The position numbers and the translations under genes are program-made. From CAYOUV01 sp963790075 (lineage in GTDB: Bacteria; Chloroflexota; Anaerolineae; Anaerolineales; Villigracilaceae): a stretch of 64,000 bases of DNA. Below are positions 8,009-17,285 of the stretch, piece after piece. The DNA is taken from positions 816,353 through 880,352 of the forward strand of contig CAWBNG010000003.1 of assembly GCA_963790075.1 (NCBI GenBank). Direction: 5' to 3'. The first letter of the stretch is position 1; each line of letters begins with the position of its first letter. A model generated the notes under the pieces. It was not told the origin of the DNA. It saw only the letters and a list, made by a program, of their open reading frames with translations, and did no database searches.

Positions 8009-9606
8009 ATGCCTGAAACAACTCCCGTTCTCGACCCGCAGTCAGCTCCGGTATTGGAACGCGATTCTGGCGAAACCATCCTGATCGCTGAAAATATTAC
8101 AAAAATCTTCCCGGGTACGGTGGCGCTGGAAGACGTCACGTTTCACGTCCGCAAGGGGCAGGTGAATGTTTTGATTGGGGAAAACGGCGCGGGGAAGTCT
8201 ACGCTGATGAAGATCTTGGCTGGTGTGGAGCGTCCCACCCATGGGAAAATCCTACTGGATGGTCAGGAAATCAATTTGAATTCCCCCTTGGATGCAACCC
8301 GCCTGGGCATCGGAATTATCTACCAGGAGCTCAATCTGTGCCTCAATCTGAGCGTGGCGGACAATATTTACCTGGCACGCGAAATTACCCAAAACGGGCT
8401 GGTTGACCAAAAGGCAGAAAAACAGCGCGCTCGGGAATTAGTGAAGCGGCTCGAACAAAATATTGACCCGAATGCATTGGCCGGCGATTTGCGTATCGGG
8501 CAGCAGCAGATTGTCGAAATCGCCAAATCACTGACCCAGGAGGTACGCATCCTGATCATGGACGAGCCAACTTCGGCGTTGAGCGCTGCCGAGGTGGAAG
8601 TCCTGTTCCGGGTGATCCGTGGCTTAAATCGCAAGGGGTTGCCATCATTTATATTTAACATAAGCTCGAAGAATTACTCCAAATCGGCGATCAAATCACA
8701 TTCTGAGGGATGGCCGCAAAGTTGCAGAAGAAGAAGCCCAAAATGTAAAAGTCCCCTGGCTGATCGAGAAAATGGTGGGGCGAAACCCGGCGGCTTTATT
8801 CACGCGCAAAGAACGTCCTTTGGGCAATGTTCTGCTTAAGGTGGAAAACTTGACCCTGCCACGACTTGGAGGCGGGTATGCGCTTGACCATGTCTCTTTC
8901 GATTTGCGCGAAGGCGAAATTTTGGGCTTTTATGGCCTGATGGGCGCCGGGCGCTCCGATTTGGTGGACTGCCTGGCAGGCGCGAACTTGCAGACAGAAG
9001 GGAAAATCTGGCTGAATGGCGTTTCAGTAACCTCCACAAACTGTTTCAGAGCGGATCGAAGCCGGGTTCGTGCTGGTTCCTGAAGACCGTCAACGTTATG
9101 GCCTGGTGCAACCGCTTTCGGTCATAGATAACATGCTGCTTGCCAGCCTGAAGAATTATCTAAAGGGAATTTTTCTGGCACGCAAGCAGGAAAAAGAGGC
9201 CACGAAACAGCAAATCAAGGAGTTATCCATTCGCGTGGCAAATCCGCAGCAGCCGATTACTTCCCTGAGCGGCGGTAACCAGCAAAAGGTGGTAGTGGCC
9301 AAGGGCCTGCTAACAAAACCAAAAGTACTGTTGCTCGACGAGCCGACGCGCGGCATTGATGTGGGCGCAAAATCGGAAATATTCGAGATCATGAATCACC
9401 TGGCATCGCAAGAATATGGGGTGATTTTCGTCTCATCGGAACTGAAGGAAATTCTGGCGATGTCCGATCGGATTCTGGTCATGTCGAAGGGCGCCGTTAC
9501 GGGTGAATTTACTCATCAAAATGCAACCGAAGAAAAATTGGTTGCGGCTTCGGCCATTGGTCATGGTCCATCAAACGGAGGTAATCATCATGCAACAGGA
9601 AACTAA
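8009..9606 (+). pseudogene. RbsA-type sugar ABC transporter ATPase, frameshifted
   Basis: A double-domain ATPase of the CUT2 (ribose/galactose) class that energises sugar import. The first domain has Walker A GENGAGKSTLMKIL, a signature-region QQQIVEIAKSL and Walker B ILIMDEPTSALS. The second has FYGLMGAGRSDLV in place of a canonical Walker A (normal for this class), LSGGNQQKVVVAKGL and VLLLDEPTRGIDVG. Frame breaks occur at about 8640-8700 (two) and about 9040-9060, between otherwise clean segments. Restored length would be about 530 residues, close to the family. It overlaps the permease gene by 17 bp. Both ATP sites would be intact if the indels are errors. Confidence 0.85.
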
Positions 9607-10666
9607 ACCGAACCCGGCGTCTTCAAAAAAGAGGCGCAGTATCACCAAGACAGACATTCAACAGTTTCTGCTGCGAGGCAGAGCCTTTATTGCGCTCATC
9701 CTGGTACTGGTTGTTTTTACATCGATCTCGCCGAAATTTGTAAGTGGCGAGAATATTGTGATTATGTCGAAGCATGTAGCCATCAATGCGATACTGGCTA
9801 TTGGCATGACTTTTGTCATACTGACCGCTGGCATTGACTTGTCTGTAGGCTCGCTTGTAGGACTGACTGCCATGATTGCCGGCGGATTGATTAATGAGGG
9901 CATCAGCCTGCCGGCACTTGGGATTATCCTTTATCCCCATATCTGGACGATTATCCTGATTTCACTGGCGCTGGGGACCTTGATGGGCGCCTTTCAAGGT
10001 TGGATTATCACGCGTTTCAATGTGGCTCCGTTCATTGCCACCCTCGGCGGCTTTTATGTGTTTCGCGGACTAGCCGGTTTGCGCAACAATGGTTACACTT
10101 TTCCCAATCTTGTCGGGCGGCCTGAATATGGCAATACCGGGTTTTCAATTCTGGGGGCAGGCAGTTTTTTGGGAGTTAACTATTCCATCTGGTTGATGTT
10201 CGTTTTTGCACTCCTGGCCTACATCGTGGCCAGCCGTCTGTCCTTTGGACGCCATGTGTATGCGGTTGGCGGGAACGAACGTGCGGCTGAGCTTTCCGGT
10301 GTCCATGTCAACCGCACGAAAGTAATTGTCTACAGCATCAGCGGGCTTTGCGCGGCGATGGTCGGTTTGATTATTGCCTCACAACTCGTGGCAGCGCACC
10401 CCGCAAGCGGCGAGAGTTATGAGTTGACCGCGATTGCTGCCGTGGTTTTGGGCGGCACTTCCCTGGATGGTGGGCGCGGCAGTATCGGTGGAACCTTGAT
10501 TGGCGCATTCGTTATCGGCGTGTTAGCCGATGGTCTGGTGATGATGGGCGTTTCATCCTTCTGGCAGCAAGTGATCAAAGGCGCTGTCATCGTGCTGGCT
10601 GTGATTATCGATCAGGTTCAGGCGCGTATGCAGGAACGAATTGCACTTCAGAAACACAGGAAATGA
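9590..10666 (+). CDS. RbsC-type sugar ABC transporter permease
   Basis: The membrane subunit of the CUT2-class importer, 358 residues with about ten hydrophobic segments. Family marks are NAILAIGMTFVILTAGIDLS (residues 63-82), VAPFIATLGGFYVFRG and AAVVLGGTSLDGGRGSIGG, all typical of RbsC/AraH/XylH permeases. The longer open frame starts at 9503, but the ATG at 9590 is chosen because GGAGGT stands just before it and the protein then begins at the usual place. It overlaps the ATPase gene by 17 bp. It is one of very few intact genes in the island. Confidence 0.92.
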   Translation: MQQETKPNPASSKKRRSITKTDIQQFLLRGRAFIALILVLVVFTSISPKFVSGENIVIMSKHVAINAILAIGMTFVILTAGIDLSVGSLVGLTAMIAGGLINEGISLPALGIILYPHIWTIILISLALGTLMGAFQGWIITRFNVAPFIATLGGFYVFRGLAGLRNNGYTFPNLVGRPEYGNTGFSILGAGSFLGVNYSIWLMFVFALLAYIVASRLSFGRHVYAVGGNERAAELSGVHVNRTKVIVYSISGLCAAMVGLIIASQLVAAHPASGESYELTAIAAVVLGGTSLDGGRGSIGGTLIGAFVIGVLADGLVMMGVSSFWQQVIKGAVIVLAVIIDQVQARMQERIALQKHRK

Positions 10667-10800
10667 AGTGGTTTCAGAAGTTTTTTGAGAGCAATCTTCG
10701 GAAAGGAGTTTACATATCGAACAAGAAACCAAATTTCAATTCCCTTGGTTGAGTTTTTCCAAATTTTCAACTCAACTACTTAATAAAGAGGAGAATAAGA

Positions 10801-11832
10801 TGTCTAACAAGAAGTTTGTCGTTTTCCTGAGTCTGCTTGCCGGTACTTGGCATGGTACTCAGCGCCTGTGGCAGCCCTGCAGCTACGGAGGCTCCTGCTA
10901 CGGAAGCCCTGCTGCTTCTGCGGGTGGCTTGATCTGCGTGATCGTCCCGTCAGTCGACAACCCGTTCTTTGGCTCGGAGCAGAAAATTGCAGCGCGAAGG
11001 CAGAAGAGCTTGGCTATACAACTCTGAAACTTGTCCATGACGACGATGCCCAAAAACAGAGTGACGAGATCGATACCTGTATTGCCCAGAAGGCTGTGGC
11101 GATTATCCTCGATAACGCCGGAGCCGATGCGAGCATCGCAGCTATCCAAAAAGCCAAGGATGCGGGCATCCCGTCCTTCTTGATCGACCGCGAGATCTCA
11201 AAGAAGGCGTGGCTGTTGCACAGATCGTTTCCAACAACTACCAAGGCGCAACTCTTGTGGCTGAAGAATTTGCCCGCCTGATGGGCGAGAAGGGCAAATA
11301 TATCGAACTGACCGGCAAGGACACTGATACCAACGCCCACGTCCGCTCACAGGGCTATCACGATGTGCTCGACGCAATGCCCGATATGACGATGGTTGCC
11401 CAGCAGACCGCTAACTGGGACCAGACCGAAGCCTACAGCGTGATGGAAAGCCTGCTCCAGGCTAATCCCGATATCACGGGCGTGATCTGCGGCAACGACA
11501 CGATGGCGCTGGGCGCTGAAGCCGCATTGCTTGCGGCAGGCCGCAGCGATGTCATCGTAGCAGGTTTCGATGGTTCTGATGACGTCAATACGTCCATCAT
11601 GAACGGCGAAATCAAGGTTGGAGGCTTGCAGCCAGTAGCGGAAATGGCTAATCAGGCGGCTATCCAGGCCGACCAATACATCCGCACTGGCAGCACCGGC
11701 AAACCCGAAAAGCAGTCCATCGATATGGTATTGCTCACCTCCGAAAATGCCTGCCAGTACACCCAGTTTGCCCCCAACGGCAAAACCAGTTGCGCGCTGC
11801 CCCTGCCCCTGCTGCTTCTGCGGGTGGCTTGA
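10801..11832 (+). pseudogene. Sugar-binding lipoprotein, copy 1, frameshifted
   Basis: A periplasmic-binding-protein type 1 receptor (RbsB/Peripla_BP_4) that delivers sugar to the RbsAC-type importer. A lipoprotein signal is recoverable by shifting frame after residue 14: VLGMVLSACGSPAATEAPA, with lipobox LSAC. The mature domain has VIVPSVDNPFFGSEQKIAA, VAIILDNAGADASIAAIQKA, GIPSFLIDREI, TGVICGNDTMALGAEAAL and VIVAGFDGSDDV. Breaks lie near 10842, 10903, 10991 and 11205, and a two-base excess at about 11793 separates it from copy 2. AGAGGAG precedes the ATG. Without the last shift it would read straight into copy 2. Confidence 0.82.
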
Positions 11833-12694
11833 TCTGCGTGATCGTCCCGTCAGTCGACAACCCGTTCTTTGGCTCGGAGCAGAAAATTGCAGCTGCGAAG
11901 GCCGAAGAGCTTGGCTATACCACTCTGAAACTTGTCCATGACGACGATGCCCAAAAACAGAGTGACGAGATCGATACCTGTATTGCCCAGAAGGCCGTGG
12001 CGATTATCCTCGATAACGCCGGAGCCGATGCGAGCGTCGCAGCCATCCAAAAAGCCAAGGATGCGGGCATCCCGTCCTTCTTGATCGACCGCGAGATCAC
12101 TAAAGAAGGCGTGGCTGTAGCACAGATCGTCTCCAACAACTACCAGGGCGCAACCCTTGTGGCTGAAGAATTTGCCCGCCTGATGGGTGAGAAGGGCAAA
12201 TACATCGAACTGACCGGCAACGACACCGACACCAATGCGCATGTCCGCTCACAGGGCTATCACGATGTGCTCGACGCAATGCCCAATATGACGATGGTTG
12301 CCCAGCAGACCGCTAACTGGGACCAGACCGAAGCCTACAGCGTGATGGAAAGCCTGCTCCAGGCCAATCCCGATATCACGGGCGTGATCTGCGGCAACGA
12401 CACGATGGCGCTGGGCGCTGAAGCCGCATTGCTTGCGGCAGGCCGCAGCGACGTAATTGTAGCAGGTTTCGATGGTTCTGATGACGTCAACACGTCCATC
12501 ATGAAAGGCGAAATCAAGGTTGGAGGCTTGCAGCCTGTAGCGGAAATGGCTAATCAGGCAGCTATCCAGGCCGACCAGTACATCCGCACTGGCAGCACCG
12601 GCAAACCCGAAAAGCAGTCCATCGATATGGTTTTGCTGACCCCCGAAAATGCCTGCCAGTACACCCAGTTTGCCCCCAACGGCAAAACCAGTTG
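10907..12694 (+). repeat. Tandem duplication of about 887 bp (binding-protein gene)
   Basis: Unit 1 (10907-11792) and unit 2 (11807-12694) match almost base for base; the offset is 900 at the left end and 902 at the right because of small indels in unit 1. Differences are scattered single substitutions, many silent. The junction copies the Ala/Pro-rich linker. Confidence 0.9.
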
Positions 12695-12701
12695 TCCGTA
12701 G
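11790..12701 (+). CDS. Sugar-binding domain, copy 2, without signal peptide
   Basis: The second, uninterrupted copy of the PBP type 1 sugar-binding domain, 290-300 residues and almost identical to copy 1. It starts within a linker (CAAPAPAASAGG) that resembles the post-lipobox linker of copy 1, but it has no signal sequence or ribosome binding site of its own. As it stands it could only be made as a fusion with copy 1, which needs a -2 or +1 shift at about 11793, or stay in the cytoplasm. The domain itself is complete: VDNPFFGSEQKIA, FLIDREITKEGVAVAQIV, GNDTMALGAEAA, FDGSDDVNTS, ending GKTSCP. Either copy may be the functional receptor after recombination. Confidence 0.75.
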   Translation: MRAAPAPAASAGGLICVIVPSVDNPFFGSEQKIAAAKAEELGYTTLKLVHDDDAQKQSDEIDTCIAQKAVAIILDNAGADASVAAIQKAKDAGIPSFLIDREITKEGVAVAQIVSNNYQGATLVAEEFARLMGEKGKYIELTGNDTDTNAHVRSQGYHDVLDAMPNMTMVAQQTANWDQTEAYSVMESLLQANPDITGVICGNDTMALGAEAALLAAGRSDVIVAGFDGSDDVNTSIMKGEIKVGGLQPVAEMANQAAIQADQYIRTGSTGKPEKQSIDMVLLTPENACQYTQFAPNGKTSCP

Positions 12702-12751
12702 TAAGAATTGCATCTAAAAACTGACGTCGTTACAGTAAAGGTGTAATAAAA

Positions 12752-12793
12752 GGAGAGGTGGCGGGCGGTTTTACAAACCGTCCGGCCACCTCC
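12752..12793 (+). promoter_or_regulatory. Intercistronic hairpin A
   Basis: GGAGAGGTGGC-G-GGCGGTTT pairs with AAACCGTCC-G-GCCACCTCC across a 4-nt loop, an almost unbroken 18-20 bp stem. No T-run follows, so it is more likely an mRNA-stabilising or processing element after the binding-protein gene than a terminator. Confidence 0.6.
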
Positions 12794-12796
12794 GAA

Positions 12797-12857
12797 GGGG
12801 ACACCTGCGACATGGAATCGGATTCACAGCCAGACACATGCACGGTAAGGTGTCCCC
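12797..12857 (+). promoter_or_regulatory. Intercistronic hairpin B
   Basis: GGGGACACCT (12797-12806) and AGGTGTCCCC (12848-12857) form a perfect 10-bp stem around a 41-nt loop, directly after hairpin A and 43 bp before the ribokinase start. Confidence 0.55.
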
Positions 12858-12900
12858 ATAATTATAAGTCTGGTATTTGCTAAGATAAAGAAGTAACAAC

Positions 12901-13826
12901 ATGAATATTGTCGTGGTCGGTAGTCTCAACATGGATCTGGTTGTGCGGATGCCGCGAATCCCCAAACCAGGGGAAACGCTCCTGGGAGGTGTTTTCAAGA
13001 CGTTTCCCGGTGGCAAGGGCGCAAACCAGGCCGTTGCAGCCGCGCGCCTGAGCGCGCAGGTTACGATGATCGGCTGTGTCGGCGATGACGCCTTTGGACA
13101 GGAAATGCGGAATACGCTGATCACGGAAGGGATTGACACCACACATATTCTGATTCATCCCGAATCCGCAAGCGGTGTGGCGCTTATTCAGGTGGACGCA
13201 AAGGGGCAAAACAGCATTGCGGTGGCTTCCGGAGCAAATTTTCAACTGAGCTGCCGATGTCGAAAAAGCATGCAGTCCATCGGAAGTTCGATGTCCTCGT
13301 AATGCCGCTCGAGACTACGCTTGAAACAATTTACACTGCCGCAAAAATCGCCTCCCTGCGAGGGGCGAAAGTCATTCTGAACCCGGCCCCCGCTCAAGTG
13401 TTGAATAAAGACCTGCTTGAACTCGTGGATGTGTTGATACCCAACGAGTATGAAATTGCCCTGATGACCGGGGTTCCGCCGCTGCAATCTGCTGCCGATG
13501 CCCGAAGCGCTGCAGAAAAACTGCTTTCCCTTGGCGCCAAGAATTTTCTAGTAACAATGGGCAGTCGGGGTGCAATTCTTTTTGATGGGAAAATGGAATC
13601 GAATATTTCAGCCTGCCCGGTGCAGGCTGTTGATACTACCGCTGCCGGGGATTGTTTTGTCGGCGCTCTGGCGGTAGGACTATGTGAAAGAAAATCAATT
13701 GTGTCTTCTGCCGAATTTGCCAGTGCGGCGGCAGCTATTTCAGTCACCCGCGATGGAGCGCAGCCTTCTCTTCCCCGTCGTGAAGAAGTCTTACAATTTA
13801 TGAATGAAAGAAGTAAGTCCAAATGA
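12901..13826 (+). pseudogene. rbsK: Ribokinase (PfkB family), frameshifted
   Basis: This enzyme phosphorylates ribose or a related pentose at O-5. The N-terminal ribokinase signature is clear (VVGSLNMDLVVRMPRIPKPG and FKTFPGGKGANQAVAAARL), as is the C-terminal PfkB signature with catalytic Asp (DTTAAGDCFVGALAVGL). The usual GAGD anion hole reads AAGD, a mild variant. The frame breaks at about 13250 (two changes within about 60 bp; DVEKAMQSIGSSDVLVMPLE is the expected join). Restored length would be about 308 residues, normal. The stop overlaps the RbsD start (ATGA), typical of rbs operons. Confidence 0.83.
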
Positions 13827-14227
13827 AAAAGATTGGAATTATCAACGCACCCATCTCAACCGTGATTGCCCATCTTGAACACTCCGACATGCTGACCGTT
13901 GCCGATGCTGGACTGCCTGTCCCTGCTACAACGCAGCGCATTGACCTGGCGCTGAAGCCCGGGGTCCCAGGCTTTTTGGAGACTTTTGAAATTGTGCTGA
14001 GCGAAATGTTTGTCGAAAAAGCATATGTTTCCGAGGAGATTTTGACTAAAAGCCCTCACATTCATGCCGGGATTCAAAAATTATTGGGTAACGTACCTAT
14101 CGAGACCCTGCCACACCCGGAATTCAAAAATTTGACCGGCTCCACCAAAGCCATTATCCGCACCGCTGAATTTACGCCCTTCGCCAACGTCATTCTCGTG
14201 GCTGGAGCCTGGGGCTTCAAATTATAA
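13823..14227 (+). CDS. rbsD: D-ribose pyranase
   Basis: RbsD interconverts the pyranose and furanose forms of ribose so that ribokinase can act on it. The 134-residue protein has MKKIGIINAPISTVIAHLEHSD with the catalytic His of HSD, the DAGLPVP segment, HPEFKNLTGSTKAIIRTAEFTPFANVILV and the C-terminal aromatic region. Length and motifs match the RbsD/FucU family. It overlaps the ribokinase gene by 4 bp (ATGA) and is followed 43 bp later by the isomerase gene. Intact, unlike its neighbours. Confidence 0.92.
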   Translation: MKKIGIINAPISTVIAHLEHSDMLTVADAGLPVPATTQRIDLALKPGVPGFLETFEIVLSEMFVEKAYVSEEILTKSPHIHAGIQKLLGNVPIETLPHPEFKNLTGSTKAIIRTAEFTPFANVILVAGAWGFKL

Positions 14228-14270
14228 ATAGCAAGATTATGATTAGTGTATCAAGATAAGGAGAAATATC

Positions 14271-15672
14271 ATGAACACCACTTTGGGAGTCATCTTTGGC
14301 AATCGAGACTTTTTCCCCGACCATCTCGTCAGCGAGGCGCGACAGGATATCCTTGCCCTGTTCAAGGAAATGAGCATTGAGGGAGTAATGCTCGGTGAGC
14401 AGGATACCAAACTCGGATCGGTGGAAACCTATGCCCATGCCAAAGCCTGTGCTGACCTGTTCAAAGCCAATCGTGACCGCATTGAGGGCATCCTCGTCGT
14501 TTTGCCTAATTTTGGCGATGAAAAGGGCGTGGCGGACACTATCAAATTTCAGGGCTGAATGTTCCAATTTTGGTGCAAGCCTATCCTGAAATCTAGAGGC
14601 TTTCAACGTTGAGCGCCGCCGCGATGCCTTCTGTGGCAAGATTTCGGTTTGCAACAACCTACGACAATATGGGTATGATTTTTCCCTAACCAGCCTGCAC
14701 ACCAGCCATCCAACTTCGGATGCGTTCAAAGAGGATTTGCAGAAGTTTATAAGCGTCTGTCATGTGGTCAAGGGATTACGTTCTGCCCGATTGGGAGCCA
14801 TCGGCGCACGCCCTGGCGCATTCAACACCGTTCGCTATAGTGAAAAAATCTTGCAGGCCAGCGGTATAACCGTGACAACTGTGGATCTGTCCGAGATCCT
14901 GGGTGACTCTTCCCGCCTGAGTGACGACTTGCCGCGCGTGAAGTCAAAGTTGGACGAGATTCACGCCTATGCCAAACATGATACAGTTCCTTCGCCTGCT
15001 CTGGTGCGTATGGCCAAGCTGGGCGTTGTGATTTCTGATTGGATGGAAGCCAATGATCTGCAGGCGACTGCCCTCCAGTGCTGGACCTCCATCCAAAAAA
15101 ACTATGGCATCAACGCTTGTACCCTGATGAGTATGATGAGCAATCAGCTCATGCCCTCCGCCTGCGAAACGGATATCACCGGCGTGGTCTCGATGTACGC
15201 CCTGCAACTGGCCTCCAACTCTCCCGGTGCACTTGTGGACTGGAATAACAATTACGCCGATGATCCCGATCGCTGTGTTTTATTCCACTGCGGCAACTGG
15301 GCGAAGTCCTTTGTCCCCGAAATAGAGATCAAGACTGCACCGATTTTGGGAACTACCATCGGTGAAGAAAATACATATGGAGCCATGGCTGGCCGCGCCG
15401 CCTCTGGACCCATGACGTTTGCACGCGTCGGCACTGACGATACCAACGGAGTTATCCGCGCTTATACAGGCGAAGGCGAGCTCACCAACGATCCGCTGGA
15501 CACCTTCGGTCACCGCGCTGTGCTACACACTCCCGATCTGCAAAAATTGCTTGCATACCTTTGTAGGAATGGGTTCGAGCATCATGTTGCCATGACGATG
15601 GGCAATGTTGCAGGAGCCCTCGATGAAGCCTTTACAAATTACATGGGCTGGGAAAATTACAATCATTCATAG
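14271..15672 (+). pseudogene. L-fucose/L-arabinose isomerase-family protein, frameshifted
   Basis: A ketol-isomerase of the FucI/AraA fold, expected to interconvert an aldose and ketose with a divalent metal. The N-terminal piece is LGVIFGNRDFFPDHLVSEAR, with ILVVLPNFGDEKGVADTIKF. The C-terminal piece has LRSARLGAIGARPGAFNTVR, ALQCWTSIQKNYGINACTLM, ACETDITGVVSMYALQLA, VLFHCGNWAKSF and DTFGHRAVLHTPDLQKLL. The glutamate of CETDITG and the FHCGNW histidine are typical metal-site residues. Breaks lie at about 14558 (one change) and near 14590; NVPILVQAYPDEIEAFNVER joins them. Restored length is about 466 residues. Its substrate in this pathway is unknown. Confidence 0.75.
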
Positions 15673-15741
15673 GGTGAGCTGGCTTTTTATTTCATCCGTT
15701 CAGATTTGTGAGGTTAAACAGCGAGATTCGAAGACACAAAA

Positions 15742-15769
15742 AACTGACGTTTGAAGGTCAGTTATTTTT
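15742..15769 (+). terminator. Terminator after the isomerase gene
   Basis: AACTGAC / GTCAGTT with an 8-nt loop, followed by ATTTTT. It would end the main sugar operon before the aldo-keto reductase gene. Confidence 0.7.
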
Positions 15770-15826
15770 CACTTTCTAAAAAGTGTTTCACTGTTGGGTA
15801 CTTTGCCTCTAAAGGAAATTGACAAG

Positions 15827-16656
15827 ATGATCAGTAATATAAAAGATTGCACTCTGTTAAACAACGGGCTTAAAATGCCCTGGTTGGGGTTTGGCGTTTT
15901 TCAGATTAACGATGGTCAGGAAGTGGAACATGCGGTTAAGTCTGCCTTGGAAATCGGCTATCGCAGTATTGATACGGCGACCGTATATGGAAATGAACGC
16001 GGCGTCGGCAAAGCGATCCGAGAGAGCGGTATCCTGCGTGAGGATATTTTTTTGACCACCAAGGTGTGGAATGATGACCAGCGCGAGAAGCGAACACTGG
16101 CGGCTTTTGAAGAAAGCCTGAAACGCTTAGAGACTGAGTACGTGGATTTGTACCTGGTCCATTGGCCCGTGAAGGGTTGTTATCAAGAGACGTGGCAGGT
16201 GATGGAGGAGATTTATCAAAGTGGCCGCGCCAAAGCGATTGGTGTCAGTAATTTTATGGTGCATCATCTTGAAGATATTTTGCGTGATAGCCAGATAGTC
16301 CCCAGCGTGAATCAGGTAGAGTTCCATCCGTTTCTTGTCCAACCCGAACTATTAAGATTTTGTCAAAGTCACAAGATTTAGGTGGAAGCCTGGAGTTCTT
16401 TAATGGATGGAAAAATTACCAATGAACAAGTTGTTCAAAAGCTGGCCGAAAAATATCATAAGACCCCGGCACAGATTGCTCTACGCTGGGATTTACAGCA
16501 TGAAGTGGTTACGATTCCCAAATCAACCCACTCCAACCGCATCGCCGAGAACAGTCAGATTTTCGACTTTGAGCTTTCACCGGCAGACATGAATTGTTGG
16601 ATGCGCTGGATGAAGGAAAGCGCGTTGGACCAGATCCGGATAGTTTTAATTTTTGA
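15827..16656 (+). pseudogene. Aldo/keto reductase with nonsense codon and frameshift
   Basis: An NAD(P)H-dependent carbonyl reductase of the AKR superfamily. NGLKMPWLGFGVFQI, SALEIGYRSIDTATVYGNE (catalytic Asp and Tyr), DIFLTTKVWNDD (Lys), VDLYLVHWPVKG (His), GRAKAIGVSNF and VNQVEFHPFL are all present. At 16379-16381 an in-frame TAG takes the place of the Gln expected in I-Q-VEAWSSLMDG (CAG to TAG). The same frame then runs on through PAQIALRWDLQHEVVTIPKS. A second lesion near 16590 shifts the true C-terminus (LLDALDEGKRVGPDPDSFNF) to another frame ending at 16656. The ATG at 15827 follows an AAAGGAAATT ribosome site. It lies after the operon terminator but may have reduced a pathway sugar. 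Confidence 0.85.
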
Positions 16657-16702
16657 GTGTGTACCAATTCAATTTGAGTTGCGAGAGTTCGTTGACATAA
16701 CA

Positions 16703-16813
16703 ATGATTGTAGACATGAATAATTTCTACCCCCAAAAAGACAAGAAGGAGCGGCTTGCCGAACTACGCAAACAGTCCACCGAGATGAAACAGGGTGTTTA
16801 TCATCATCAATGA
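16703..16813 (+). pseudogene. Short ORF remnant (unknown)
   Basis: A 36-codon open frame with a lysine/glutamate-rich helix (KDKKERLAELRKQSTEMK then QGVY). The pattern faintly recalls the N-terminus of some GIY-YIG nuclease-family proteins, but the catalytic part is absent. It may also be accidental. No ribosome binding site stands out. Confidence 0.25.
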
Positions 16814-17017
16814 ATAGTTTGTCGGCGACATTTCACATACTCATGGCGTCACCACTACCACTGCAACGTGGTAGAAAGTTCGAAGTCATAAGGAAAATAA
16901 GTAACACTAATGTTCCTTGACGATTTCTCAAGATTCAATCAAATTCGTAAAAAGGTAATCCGTATGTACCGTATTTTCCCCTGATTTTAGGGAGGGGTGC
17001 GGTTCGGAACAGATCCA

Positions 17018-17072
17018 CGTGGGGGCACACTGAGGCCGTCTGATTAGACGGTCCTTTCGGCTAAAACCGGAG
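17018..17072 (+). repeat. Rearranged tRNA-Glu fragments with hairpin
   Basis: CGTGGGGGCA (17018-17027) equals the last 10 bases of tRNA-Glu, and GGCTAAAACCGGAG (17059-17072) equals tRNA positions 2564-2577, but in reversed order. Between them is a hairpin GCCGTCT-GATT-AGACGGT (17035-17052). It lies in the 545-bp gene-free gap (16814-17358) that closes the sugar island; apart from these, the Fic operators and GC-rich unassigned hairpins near 17.1 kb, I see nothing there. Confidence 0.5.
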
Positions 17073-17285
17073 CCCCCGTTCAGGGGAGACTACACCCAGC
17101 AGGGATGTTATCCGCATTTCCGTGCCATCTCCCGCTTACGGGGACCTGCGATAGAAAGCTGCGCAAGGGGGACCTATCTAAATCGATACCCTGTTCTTCA
17201 GCTCGACCATCAAACCCCAAGGATACCCGGTTTTGGCACTTGCGTTATACATAGTTGTGCTATAAAATGTGAACAACCACTATTG

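Noticed and set aside
3952..9606. Programmed frameshifting as explanation for broken genes
   Set aside because: Too many sites, both directions, no slippery heptamers and scattered through conserved domains.
16980..17200. Known structured RNA (RNase P, SRP, tmRNA or a cobalamin-type riboswitch)
   Set aside because: Hairpins are present but none of the conserved cores of these RNAs can be found.
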